This document shows positions 17,053 through 25,065 of a DNA stretch of 64,000 bases, one piece after another. How positions within the stretch are numbered: the first letter of the stretch is position 1; every line of letters begins with the position of its first letter. A model generated the notes under the pieces. It did not search any database. It had not been told where the DNA came from and saw only the letters and a list, made by a program, of their open reading frames with translations. The DNA comes from Rhodospirillaceae bacterium bin65 (GTDB taxonomy: Bacteria; Pseudomonadota; Alphaproteobacteria; Bin65), in NCBI GenBank assembly GCA_002238725.1, contig MPMX01000007.1, positions 52,312 to 116,311 on the forward strand, in the 5' to 3' direction. The translations under genes and the position numbers were made by a program.

Positions 17053-18243
17053 TCATGCACGTCCGCCGTACCCGGCATAGTCGCCCAGGACCTTGTGGAA
17101 ATGGCGAATCGGCAGTTCGTTGTCCTGCAGGATGAGATGGGTCCGCACGCGCGAGGCGATGCCCGCATGGACGCTTTCGTGCGCCGCCGTATCCTCCTGA
17201 AGCGTATCCCGAAGCAGGCATTTGAAATATTCCTGCTGGAGCCGTTCGCGCCGGGTCGGGGGCGCACTGAAATGCATCCGAATCTCCCAGATCGTCCGAT
17301 CGATCGCGACGGGCCACAACGTGTATGTGATGCACCCCGTCCAGCGACCGACTTCGAACAGCGAAATGATGCTGTTCGGAAACAGCAGATAATGGTCCAT
17401 GTCGCCGGTCATGTTCGGAAGCCGGAAAGCCCCGTCGTTCTCTCCACGGACAAAGAGTGCGATTTTCAGCGGCGTCAGATCCTGGAACGACCGGTAATCG
17501 ACCGACCAGAAACTGTGATAATTGTAGAGAATAACCTCCTTGAAGCGGCAATTCCCGGTATCGTTCTTCGCGAACGTATCGCCGAGTGTCCAGCGATGCT
17601 GGTACGGCAAATGATACAGTTCGTTCTGGGCATCGAGGGCGACCTTCCAGTTGGCGCGCTCTTCGACCCTGTAGGCCTGTAGCAGTTTCATTTCGTGGAA
17701 CGGGCAGCCGTCGAGCCGGTCGGCGGCGCCGCCGAGATAGTCCCGCAGCGTCTCGGCCGGATCCGGGTCCAGGTGGACGAAGATGAAGCCTTGCCAGATG
17801 TCGGTATCGACCGGCGTCAGTCCGTGGTCCCGCTTGTCCAGGCCGTAGAAATTCTCTTCGTCGGGAACGCGGACCAGGTCGCCCCTGTCGCTGTAGGCCC
17901 AGTTGTGGAAGCGGCAGAAGAGTGCGCCGCGGCACGAGCCCCGTTCGTCCGCCACCAGCCGGTTGCTCCGGTGGGAGCAGACATTGTGAAAGCCGCGCAC
18001 GATGCCGTCCGTGCCCCGGATGACCAGCACCGAGGCGCTGGAGATCGCGATATCGCGGACGAAATAGTCGCCCGCTTGGGGAATTTCCTCGACACGGCCG
18101 ACATTGAGCCATGACCTGCGGAAGACCCGTTCGCGCTCGAGGGCGAAATGCTCTTCAGAAATGTAGGGCTCAGTGGGCAGCGAATTTGTGCCCAGTTCCG
18201 GATATTTCTCCGCCCACTGCTTTGCTCGCAGGTTGGTCTTCAA
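17053..18243 (-). CDS. Rieske non-heme iron oxygenase, alpha subunit type (paralogue 2)
   Basis: Paralogue of the Rieske gene at 15466. With the TTG at 18243 as start it is also exactly 396 residues, aligning from the first residue (KTNLRAKQWAEKYPELG against KTDMRERRWAEKFPHLG), and a GGGGGAG ribosome site lies about 9 bases upstream; the upstream ATG at 18300 would add 19 unconserved residues. Rieske ligands CSHRSN and CRFHNWAY and the iron-site NELYHLPYQH are intact. By eye the first 200 residues are far more alike between the paralogues than residues 210-310, the part that shapes the substrate pocket, so the two probably act on different positions or substrates. Confidence 0.87.
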   Translation of the reverse strand: MKTNLRAKQWAEKYPELGTNSLPTEPYISEEHFALERERVFRRSWLNVGRVEEIPQAGDYFVRDIAISSASVLVIRGTDGIVRGFHNVCSHRSNRLVADERGSCRGALFCRFHNWAYSDRGDLVRVPDEENFYGLDKRDHGLTPVDTDIWQGFIFVHLDPDPAETLRDYLGGAADRLDGCPFHEMKLLQAYRVEERANWKVALDAQNELYHLPYQHRWTLGDTFAKNDTGNCRFKEVILYNYHSFWSVDYRSFQDLTPLKIALFVRGENDGAFRLPNMTGDMDHYLLFPNSIISLFEVGRWTGCITYTLWPVAIDRTIWEIRMHFSAPPTRRERLQQEYFKCLLRDTLQEDTAAHESVHAGIASRVRTHLILQDNELPIRHFHKVLGDYAGYGGRA

Positions 18244-18561
18244 ACAGCAGAGCTCCCCCGGTAAGGCTGGCGCCGGTTCGCAATGGCCACCGGCGCGCAT
18301 GCCCTTGGAATTCCACGATTTTCATTCATTCGATTATGCCGGCGACGCAAGGATGGTGTGAAGGGGTGATCTGGCGCCGCTCTCCTTCGCTCCGGCTTCG
18401 CCGCCCGGTTGGCGGTCATTGGATTTCGGGCCGGCCCCGAACTCCGATCGGGGACAATGCCCGGCGCAGGGGAAGGACCAAATCCCGCCCCTGCGATGAC
18501 CGCCGGGTGTCGATGCGCCGGGGAACAGCCGATCTCCTGCCGGGAACCTGAAGTCCCCGAC
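18244..18561. other. 318-bp intergenic region upstream of Rieske 2 operon
   Basis: No gene is supported here. The stretch separates the end of ilvD from the start of the second Rieske gene, both on the minus strand, and should carry the promoter of the Rieske operon. A slightly A+T-richer patch near 18318-18345 is the only promoter-like segment noted. Confidence 0.4.
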
Positions 18562-20292
18562 TCACAAATCCGCATAAACATGCCCTTCGGCGCGGGCGCC
18601 CGGGTGGCAGACGGCGCCGTGGCGCGCCGGGCCGACGGTCTGGGCGTAGCGCCAGATCGCGCCGGACCCGTAGATGTTTTCCCGCGGCTGCCAGGCCTTG
18701 CGGCGCGCTTCCAGTTCGGCGTCGCTCAGATCGACCGAGATCGTGCCGCCCGGCGCGTCGATGGTGATGCGGTCGCGGTCCTGCAGCAGGCCGATCGGCC
18801 CGCCGACAGCGGCTTCGGGGCCGATATGGCCGACGCACAGGCCGCGGGTGCCGCCGGAGAAGCGGCCGTCGGTGATCAGCGCGACATTTTCGATGCCCAG
18901 GCCGTAGAGCGCCGCCGTGGTCGACAGCATCTCGCGCATGCCGGGGCCGCCCTTCGGCCCCTCGTAGCGGATGACCAGGCAATCGCCCTCGCGGACGCCG
19001 CCCTTGGTGACATAGTCGAAACAGTCCTCCTCGCACTCGAAGACCCGGGCCGCGCCGGTGAATGTCTGGCCTTCCGGCGCGATGCCGGCGACCTTCACGA
19101 TGGCGCCCTCCGGCGCCAGGTTGCCTTTCAGGCCGACGACGCCGCCGGTCGGCGCAATCGCGTTCTTGACCCGGTAGACGACGTCCTGCCCCTCGGGGAA
19201 TGTGGCGTCCGCGCAGTTCTCGGCCAGTGTCCTGCCGGAAACCGTTATGCAGTCGCCGTGCAGATAGCCGGCGTCGAGCAGTTCCTTGATGACGACCTGC
19301 ACGCCGCCGACCTCGTAAAGATCCTTGGCGACGTATTTGCCGCCCGGCTTCATGTCCGCGATGTAGGGCGTCTTGCGGAAAATCTCGGCGACGTCGTAGA
19401 GGTCGAAGTCGATACCGCATTCGTTGGCGATCGCCGGCAGGTGCAGGCCGGCGTTGGTCGAGCCGCCGGTCGCCGCGACCACCGCCGCGGCATTCTCCAG
19501 CGCCGGACGGGTGACGATATCGCGCGGCCGCAGGTTGAGCCGCAGCAGCTCCATCACCGCCTCGCCGGATTTCTCGCACAGCTGGTCGCGCGATTCGAAG
19601 GCCGCCGGCGCGCCCGCCGAACCGGGCAGCGCCAGGCCGATGGCTTCGGAGACGCAGGCCATGGTGTTGGCGGTGAACTGGCCGCCGCAGGAGCCGGCCG
19701 ACGGGCAGGCGATCAGCTCCAATTCGCGCAGATCCGCGTCGTCCCAGTGGCCGGCGGCGTGCTGGCCGACCCCTTCGAAGACATCGACGATGGTCACATC
19801 CTTGCCGCGGAAACGGCCGGGCAGGATCGAGCCGCCATAGATGAACACCGCCGGCACGTTGAGCCGGCACATCGCCATCATCATGCCCGGCAGGCTCTTG
19901 TCGCAGCCGGCGAGCGTGACCAGCGCGTCGTAGCCGTGGCCGCGCATGGTCAGCTCGACCGAATCGGCGATGATCTCGCGGCTGACCAGCGAGGCCTTCA
20001 TGCCCTCGTGGCCCATGGCGATGCCGTCGGTCACGGTGATGGTGGCGAATTCGCGCGGCGTGCCCCTCGCCGCCGCCACGCCGTGCTTCACGGCCTGGGC
20101 CTGGCGGTGCAGGGAGATGTTGCAGGGCGCGGCCTCGTTCCATGCCGCGGCGACGCCGACCAGGGGCTGGGCGACCTCTTCCTCGGTCACGCCCATGGCA
20201 TAGAGGAACGCCCGGTGGGGCGCGCGCTCCGGCCCGACCGTGGTGTAGCGGGAAGGCATTCTGGACTTGTCGAAGGCGCCGTTCGTGGTCAT
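18562..20292 (-). CDS. ilvD: dihydroxy-acid dehydratase
   Basis: IlvD/Edd family dehydratase of 576 residues, the normal length. It converts 2,3-dihydroxy-isovalerate and the methylvalerate analogue to 2-keto acids in valine, isoleucine and leucine synthesis. The Fe-S ligand cysteines are visible in [11 protein letters not shown] and in [14 protein letters not shown], together with the [12 protein letters not shown] and GSILPGR motifs. Sugar-acid dehydratases of the same family remain possible, but the [17 protein letters not shown] pattern is typical of IlvD. It is monocistronic here. Confidence 0.92.
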   Translation of the reverse strand: MTTNGAFDKSRMPSRYTTVGPERAPHRAFLYAMGVTEEEVAQPLVGVAAAWNEAAPCNISLHRQAQAVKHGVAAARGTPREFATITVTDGIAMGHEGMKASLVSREIIADSVELTMRGHGYDALVTLAGCDKSLPGMMMAMCRLNVPAVFIYGGSILPGRFRGKDVTIVDVFEGVGQHAAGHWDDADLRELELIACPSAGSCGGQFTANTMACVSEAIGLALPGSAGAPAAFESRDQLCEKSGEAVMELLRLNLRPRDIVTRPALENAAAVVAATGGSTNAGLHLPAIANECGIDFDLYDVAEIFRKTPYIADMKPGGKYVAKDLYEVGGVQVVIKELLDAGYLHGDCITVSGRTLAENCADATFPEGQDVVYRVKNAIAPTGGVVGLKGNLAPEGAIVKVAGIAPEGQTFTGAARVFECEEDCFDYVTKGGVREGDCLVIRYEGPKGGPGMREMLSTTAALYGLGIENVALITDGRFSGGTRGLCVGHIGPEAAVGGPIGLLQDRDRITIDAPGGTISVDLSDAELEARRKAWQPRENIYGSGAIWRYAQTVGPARHGAVCHPGARAEGHVYADL

Positions 20293-20452
20293 GGGACGGT
20301 CTCGCGGATCGGTGTCGGTCTAGCGGGTGCTGAAACTAGCGCCGCCGTCCGCCGGCGGACAAGCGGCAGCGGTGGCGCAGGGAGCGGGATAACAGGACGT
20401 GTCAGGGAATGGCATGATGCGCTCTTCCTTCGGCGCGGGAGGGGTGTCGGAA

Positions 20453-20470
20453 TGTCATGACATGTCATGA
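20453..20470. repeat. paired TGTCATGA element, copy 1
   Basis: Two TGTCATGA octamers with a 10-bp start-to-start distance (TGTCATGA CA TGTCATGA). The central 16 bp, TCATGACATGTCATGA at 20455-20470, is a perfect palindrome. The one-helical-turn spacing suggests a protein-binding operator. Confidence 0.6.
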
Positions 20471-20584
20471 TCCGTCATATTCCGTCCTTCCGACGTCCCG
20501 ATCGTGTCTCCCGGACGGCCGCTCCCCGGATCGGGGTCCGGGGCAGGCCGCTCCATCCGGAGCGACAAAAGAGGGGGCCGGATG

Positions 20585-20602
20585 TGTCATGAAGTGTCAT
20601 GA
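20585..20602. repeat. paired TGTCATGA element, copy 2
   Basis: Second copy with the same architecture (TGTCATGA AG TGTCATGA), 132 bp after the first. The two octamers and the 10-bp period are conserved although the dinucleotide between them differs, which argues that the octamers are the recognised unit. Confidence 0.6.
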
Positions 20603-20804
20603 TTCGCTTCCGGGAAAAATATCAGAGTATCGGGAATATATAAGGAATAAATCAACAATACAAGGAAAATAACCGTTAATGACGGTTGCTTCTCGGCCGG
20701 CCGTTCGGCCGTCCCGCCCGTTTGCGGCGTGGACCGGCGTCCGGGCATGGCCTATCGTCCGGCGCGCATCGACCGGCCGGCGTGGCGGAGCGAAAGGCGG
20801 CGGC

Positions 20805-21272
20805 ATGGACCGGAAGAAAACTCTCTATCTCGCCAATCCCTACGGGTTTTCGGAACAGCAGCGCTCCGGGCCGCTGATCGAACTCGCCGCCGCGCTCGAA
20901 GCCCTCGGCGCCGAGGTCTGGGAGCCGTTCGCGCGCAACAACCAGGTCGACAAGCTGGCGACCGGCTGGGCCTACAGGATCGGCCAGGCCGACCTGCGCG
21001 ACGTGCGCGACAGCGACGGCATTTTCGCCGTGGTCAACGGCTGCCCGCCGGACGAGGGCGTGATGGTCGAGCTCGGCATGGCGATCGCCTGGGACAAGCC
21101 GGTCTTCCTGTTCCGCGACGACTTCCGCCGCTGCACCGACAGCGAGGCCTATCCCCTCAACCTGATGGTGTTCACCGGCCTGCCGGAGCGGGGCTGGGAG
21201 GACCACTGGTACGATTCGCTCGACGGCCTCGCCGACCCGGACAAGGCGCTCGCCCGCTGGCTGGCCGCCTGA
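20805..21272 (+). CDS. nucleoside 2-deoxyribosyltransferase family protein
   Basis: Protein of 155 residues of the nucleoside 2-deoxyribosyltransferase / nucleoside hydrolase-like family. Visible features are the N-terminal YLANPYGFSE loop, the DSDGIFAVVNGCPPDEGV block and the catalytic Glu in MVELGMAIAWDKPV, followed by FRDDFR. It would move a deoxyribosyl group between bases or hydrolyse N-glycosidic bonds in nucleotide salvage. The ATG at 20805 begins exactly at the conserved first strand; the open frame upstream to 20679 is low-complexity. It ends 52 bp before tRNA-Thr. Confidence 0.8.
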   Translation: MDRKKTLYLANPYGFSEQQRSGPLIELAAALEALGAEVWEPFARNNQVDKLATGWAYRIGQADLRDVRDSDGIFAVVNGCPPDEGVMVELGMAIAWDKPVFLFRDDFRRCTDSEAYPLNLMVFTGLPERGWEDHWYDSLDGLADPDKALARWLAA

Positions 21273-21324
21273 TATCCTCTTGATAATCCGGGCCGGCGGG
21301 CCGACATCGCCGGGCAAGCGCAGC

Positions 21325-21400
21325 GCCGCAATAGCTCAGCCGGTAGAGCATCTGATTTGTAATCAGGGGGTCGGGGGTTCGAGTCCCTCTTGCGGCACCA
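21325..21400 (+). tRNA. tRNA-Thr (anticodon UGU)
   Basis: Cloverleaf of 76 bases with the CCA end encoded. The acceptor stem GCCGCAA pairs with TTGCGGC; the D-arm contains AGCTCAGCCGGTAGAGC; the anticodon loop TTTGTAA carries TGT; the T-arm holds GGTTCGAGTCC. The discriminator base is A. It reads ACA codons. A+T-richer DNA starts immediately behind it, so its 3' end is a possible integration site. Confidence 0.95.
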
Positions 21401-21643
21401 AATAAATCAATGAGTTAGCGGAATTTCGGCAAATTTTCGAAAGGCGACGGTCACCAAGCGGTCACCGATTTCGCAAATTTGCAGGCACCGCGGCGGCTAT
21501 GTTACAGGACGCGGTCGGCCGCGGTTTCGATAGGCATGGAATGGGTCGGCATTAAGCCGGTATACATGCTGGCGAAGGGGAGGCCACCGGCCGCACCAGC
21601 TACCGAATACTTGACAGCTATTCGGCATTTCGGAGCGAAACGC
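21401..21643. other. intergenic region behind tRNA-Thr
   Basis: 243 bp with an A+T-rich beginning and a tandem GGTCACC AAGC GGTCACC at about 21449-21466. No integrase or duplicate of the tRNA 3' end is seen here. A TTGACA hexamer at 21611-21616 resembles a -35 box for the gene at 21644, but no good -10 box follows. Confidence 0.35.
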
Positions 21644-22213
21644 ATGCTGACTATACGCTGGGATGTGTCAATTATTATGACAGTAGTTGGCTTGGTTCTA
21701 GTTGTTTCAATATCCACCAATCCTCGTGCAGAACCCGGTCCTATTGGACGATGGCTGATGAACGAACCCCTTACATTGTGGGACAGGGGAATGATGCGTG
21801 CGCAGGAAGTGGCTGACAGGGCCGGAAAGCAAGTCGTAAGAAAAGTAGGGGCACGCGGGTTTGCCGTAGCACACTACAATTGGGAAAATAATGAAATTAA
21901 TATCAGCTTGTTTGTGTTCGGATTTCACGGCAAGTTGTCGCATGATATTTGCAACCAAACACGCCGTTCTTTTATTAGTAAATTGGCTGGATATTCCATT
22001 AAACAAGACGCGGAACGGGTAAGGAAAGAAATTCCTGAACTAGTCAGCAGATGGTTTTCTCATATAGGTTTCGAATCTAAATCTCGTGACAAAAAGTTGG
22101 GGGAAAAAATGGCAAGAATTATATTTGTCGGCGTTTTTCTAAATGGTAAGCAAAAGAGCATCACGTGCAAGGAGCGGATCAGATCGTTCGATGCTCCATC
22201 GAAACCGCTCTAA
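21644..22213 (+). CDS. hypothetical secreted or membrane-anchored protein
   Basis: I do not recognise this 189-residue protein. It has an N-terminal hydrophobic segment (IIMTVVGLVLVVSIST) after a short basic start, so it is exported or anchored in the inner membrane with the rest outside. The body has an NNEINISLFVFGFHGKLS strand-like block and a basic C-terminal half with one Cys. The ATG at 21644 is preceded by CGGAG at good spacing; upstream frame extension is unlikely. Codon use is clearly more A+T-rich than in the neighbours, which suggests acquisition by transfer. Confidence 0.65.
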   Translation: MLTIRWDVSIIMTVVGLVLVVSISTNPRAEPGPIGRWLMNEPLTLWDRGMMRAQEVADRAGKQVVRKVGARGFAVAHYNWENNEINISLFVFGFHGKLSHDICNQTRRSFISKLAGYSIKQDAERVRKEIPELVSRWFSHIGFESKSRDKKLGEKMARIIFVGVFLNGKQKSITCKERIRSFDAPSKPL

Positions 22214-22229
22214 TCGTGTCGCTGTCAGG

Positions 22230-22433
22230 CTACTGCAAACACTTCCCGCGCCGCCAAGCCCACGGGGCGACATTCTCCCCGGCGCGCATCCCGCGCCCTT
22301 CGGCCTTGGCCTGCGCCTCATCCTGCACATACCGCTTGGAGTAGCGCCGATATGCGAGCGCATGGCATTGCCGGACCAGCCAAATGAGAATATCCCGCTC
22401 GCGCTCGGAGACGACGAATGACGCTTGAAACAT
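22230..22433 (-). CDS. possible small hypothetical protein
   Basis: A 67-residue frame with a helical, charged sequence (ERERDILIWLVRQCHALAYR), more protein-like than the opposite frame. It overlaps by 16 bp, head to head, with the gene at 22418. There is no visible ribosome site. It could be a small gene of the same acquired segment or chance. Confidence 0.3.
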   Translation of the reverse strand: MFQASFVVSERERDILIWLVRQCHALAYRRYSKRYVQDEAQAKAEGRGMRAGENVAPWAWRRGKCLQ

Positions 22434-22654
22434 GGGACGAAGCGGTATTGCGGATCGTCAGGGCAAAAGCCGGGCCGATTTTGGCGCGGGAAATCTATCA
22501 AGAGATGGAGCGGCACCCGTTAGTCACCCCTCATCACAGGGAGATATGGGGTAGCCAGCCCCGTTATCACCATTGGATTCGTTCTGCGTTGGCGAGGCTC
22601 AAGAACGACCGCAAAGTTCGCCATGTTGGGCGAAGCCTTTACGAATCGGCTTGA
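22418..22654 (+). CDS. small winged-helix-like hypothetical protein
   Basis: A 78-residue protein with the look of a winged-helix domain: LAREIYQEMERHPLVTP as helices 1-2, WIRSALARLKNDRKVRHVG as recognition helix and wing, and a short LYE end. Similar modules sit at the ends of restriction or DNA-binding proteins, so DNA binding is plausible. The family is not identified. It is part of the small-gene stretch behind tRNA-Thr. Confidence 0.55.
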   Translation: MTLETWDEAVLRIVRAKAGPILAREIYQEMERHPLVTPHHREIWGSQPRYHHWIRSALARLKNDRKVRHVGRSLYESA

Positions 22655-22738
22655 CCCATGACCGATTTAACGCCGGCTGCTATTTGTACCTTAAATGTTT
22701 CAATCGCGGGATTGCTTGGCACCGGATTTGCTCTCTGA

Positions 22739-22927
22739 ATGGAATATCCGACGATCCTGACCGTGATTGCCACCGCGCTGGCCATTCTCGGCTTCATGTG
22801 GCGGGTCGATGCGCGCTGGCAGGACCGCTTCAACGACATGCAGAGGGAACTGAGCGCGATCAAGGAACGCGTCGCCCATGTCGAGGGCATGCTGTCCGGC
22901 GCGCCGGGCCGGGATAAGCGGCCGTAG
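22739..22927 (+). CDS. small membrane protein with coiled-coil tail
   Basis: A 62-residue product with one N-terminal membrane helix (ILTVIATALAILGFMW) followed by a charged amphipathic helix with heptad character (MQRELSAIKERVAHVEGML). The layout is like small phage or toxin-accessory membrane proteins, but no family is recognised. It ends 11 bp before the stop of the convergent PqiA-like gene. Confidence 0.5.
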   Translation: MEYPTILTVIATALAILGFMWRVDARWQDRFNDMQRELSAIKERVAHVEGMLSGAPGRDKRP

Positions 22928-22937
22928 CTCCGGCGGG

Positions 22938-23480
22938 TCAGGTTCCCCCGGCCGCGTGCTTCAATGCCCGGCCGATCCAGGCCATCAGGGCGATCGACAG
23001 GGCCGCGGCGGCGGTGAAGACGTAGATGCCGCTGTGCACGCCGACATCGGCGACCAGCGAGACCTTCACCGCGACGACGATCAGCGCGACGACGAAGACG
23101 TCGATCATCGACCACCGGCCCAGCGCCTCCATCAGGCGCACGGCCCGGCTGCCGCCCGGGCTGGCGGCGTCGACCCGGGCCCAGACCCATCCCGCCGTGA
23201 GCAGCTTGGCGGCCGGGAACACCATCGAGAAGCCGGCGACGATCGCGAACAGCAGGATCTCGCCCTGTTGCAGCAGGCCGGCGGCCGTCTCCCAGAGCGA
23301 CACCCGGTCGCTCCAGAACCAGAATTTGGTCAGCGTCATGATCGGCAGGAACCAGGCCGCGACCAGCAGGGCCAGGTTGGCCATCGCCAGCGGCCCGATC
23401 CAGAAGGCGCCCGCCCGGCCCGCCAGCGCGTACGGATGGCGCCAGCGGCGTACGGCCCCGATGCGTTCGTTCCCAGGCAT
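22938..23480 (-). CDS. paraquat-inducible protein A family membrane protein
   Basis: Inner-membrane protein of 180 residues with four predicted helices, including ANLALLVAAWFLPIMTLTKF, EILLFAIVAGFSMVFPAAKL, WSMIDVFVVALIVVAVKVS and a last helix before the C-terminus. The pattern P..KL and the WSM(I/L)DVF(V/L)V(A/S) block is typical of PqiA-type domains that work with MCE lipid-transport proteins. It has one PqiA domain rather than two and no MCE partner is adjacent. The ATG at 23480 is chosen because the frame upstream to 23684 is basic and unconserved. Confidence 0.75.
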   Translation of the reverse strand: MPGNERIGAVRRWRHPYALAGRAGAFWIGPLAMANLALLVAAWFLPIMTLTKFWFWSDRVSLWETAAGLLQQGEILLFAIVAGFSMVFPAAKLLTAGWVWARVDAASPGGSRAVRLMEALGRWSMIDVFVVALIVVAVKVSLVADVGVHSGIYVFTAAAALSIALMAWIGRALKHAAGGT

Positions 23481-23528
23481 GAGGCTGATTAGGCGCGCCC
23501 GGCCGCGGTTTGCAAGGGCGTGGCGCCG

Positions 23529-23557
23529 CGTGTGGCGAACCGTGTGGCGTCCCGTGT
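23529..23557. repeat. 12-bp direct repeats in divergent promoter
   Basis: CGTGTGGCG recurs at 23529 and 23541, followed by a partial CGTGT copy at 23553, all on a 12-bp period. It lies between the PqiA-like gene and the aminotransferase, where the promoters of both must be. Confidence 0.5.
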
Positions 23558-23622
23558 CACTGGCACGCCCGGCCTGCCACCCTATATTGCCGCGATTCCG
23601 CCCTTCCAGCCCGGAGACCTTC

Positions 23623-25017
23623 ATGTCCGCACCCGACCGCCATGCCGCCAATTCCCCGGCAGCCCGCGATATCGCCGCCGTCATCCATCCCTACACCAAC
23701 CTGAAGCTGCATCAGGAGGAAGGGCCGCTGATGATCCGGCGCGGCGAGGGTATCTTCGTCTACGACGATGACGGCAAGCAGTATATCGAGGGGATGGCCG
23801 GCCTGTGGTGCGCCGCGCTCGGCTTCGACAACGGCCGGCTCGTGGAGGCGGCGGCCGAGGCCCTGCGGACCCTGCCCTTCTACCACCAGTTCACCCACAA
23901 GTCGCACATGCCGGGCGTCGAACTGGCGGAGATCCTGCTCGAGATGGCGCCGGCGCCGATGGCGAAGGCCCTGTTCTCCAATTCGGGCTCCGAGGCCAAC
24001 GACACGGCCATGAAGCTGATCTGGTACTACTGGAACGCGATGGGCAAGCCGGAGAAGAAGAAGCTCATTTCGCGCCGCCGCGCCTATCACGGCGTCACCA
24101 TCGCCTCGGCCAGCCTGACCGGCCTGCCGCCCAACCATATGGACTTCGATCTGCCGATCGACCGGATCGTCCACACGACCTGCCCGCACCATTATTTCGA
24201 GGCGCAGGACGGCGAGGACGAGGATGCCTTCGCCACCAGATGCGCGGAAGACCTGGAAAAACTGATTTTGAATGAGGGCCCGGAAACAATCGGCGGCATG
24301 TTCGCCGAGCCGATCATGGGGGCCGGCGGCGTGGTCGTGCCGCCGCGCGGCTATTTCCCGAAAATCCAGGCGGTGCTGAAGAAATACGACATCCTGTTCG
24401 TCGCCGACGAGGTGATCTGCGGCTTCCACCGCACCGGCAATCCCTGGGGCTGCCAGACCTTCGATATCGAGCCGGACATGATCTCCATGGCGAAGGCGCT
24501 GTCGGCCTCCTACCTGCCGATCTCGGCCCTGCTGGTGAACGAGAAGATCTGGGTCGCCATGGTCGAGGCGAGCGCGCGGATCGGCACGTTCGGCCACGGC
24601 TACACCTATTCCGGCCATCCGGTCGCCGCGTCCGTCGCGATCGAGACCCAGAAAATCTACCGCGAGACCGATATCGGCGCCCACGTCCGCAGCGTCCAGG
24701 ACCGCTTCCAGGCGCGTCTGCGCCAGTTCGCGGGCAGCGACCTGGTCGGCGAGGTCCGGGGTGTCGGCCTGATTGCCGGCGTCGAGCTGGTCCGGGACAA
24801 GGCCGCGCACAAGGGCTTCGCCAAGCCGGGCGTGGTCGGGACCGTGTTCCGCAAGAATGCCGAGAAGCACGGCCTGATCCTGCGCAACATCGTCGACGCG
24901 ATCGCCCTGTGCCCGCCGCTCGTGATCGACGAAGCGGGCATCGACGACCTGGCCGACCGGTTCGGGGCGGCGCTGGAAGACACCGAAGCCTGGGTGCGGG
25001 AAAACGATCCGGCCTAG
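23623..25017 (+). CDS. class III (omega) aminotransferase
   Basis: PLP-dependent aminotransferase of 464 residues. The fold-type I class III features are GMAGLWCAALGF near the N-terminus, the phosphate-binding SNSGSEANDTAMKL, the DEVICGFHRTGN aspartate that holds the pyridine nitrogen, and the PLP lysine in ISMAKALSASYLP. The GHGYTYSGHPVAAS block supports the taurine/putrescine/beta-alanine:pyruvate aminotransferase branch. The start ATG at 23623 follows a CCGGAG site. The amine substrate is not predictable. It is divergent from the PqiA-like gene. Confidence 0.88.
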   Translation: MSAPDRHAANSPAARDIAAVIHPYTNLKLHQEEGPLMIRRGEGIFVYDDDGKQYIEGMAGLWCAALGFDNGRLVEAAAEALRTLPFYHQFTHKSHMPGVELAEILLEMAPAPMAKALFSNSGSEANDTAMKLIWYYWNAMGKPEKKKLISRRRAYHGVTIASASLTGLPPNHMDFDLPIDRIVHTTCPHHYFEAQDGEDEDAFATRCAEDLEKLILNEGPETIGGMFAEPIMGAGGVVVPPRGYFPKIQAVLKKYDILFVADEVICGFHRTGNPWGCQTFDIEPDMISMAKALSASYLPISALLVNEKIWVAMVEASARIGTFGHGYTYSGHPVAASVAIETQKIYRETDIGAHVRSVQDRFQARLRQFAGSDLVGEVRGVGLIAGVELVRDKAAHKGFAKPGVVGTVFRKNAEKHGLILRNIVDAIALCPPLVIDEAGIDDLADRFGAALEDTEAWVRENDPA

Positions 25018-25065
25018 GCGGCGGATCGTTCTGTTCGATCCAGATTCGTCTTGCGGGCAAGTGCA

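Larger units (their letters stand above)
20293..20804. other. 512-bp intergenic region with operator-like repeats
   Basis: Divergent region between ilvD and the deoxyribosyltransferase gene. It contains two copies of a paired TGTCATGA element (listed separately), an A+T-rich block at about 20620-20670 that contrasts with the surroundings, and a small inverted repeat AACCGT/ACGGTT at 20671-20687. An open frame from 20679 runs into the next gene but is unconserved in composition. The A+T-rich block is the best promoter candidate. Confidence 0.45.

Noticed and set aside
18409..20460. Long plus-strand frame opposite ilvD
   Set aside because: IlvD motifs and length are complete on the minus strand; the plus frame is a compositional shadow.
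22143..22421. Plus-strand 92-codon frame ending in ATGA overlap with the gene at 22418
   Set aside because: Composition is Pro/Arg-rich and not protein-like; the overlap is the only argument for it.
21401..23000. Search for an integrase, transposase or duplicated tRNA-Thr end marking an island boundary
   Set aside because: None found, so no mobile element is annotated despite the composition shift.
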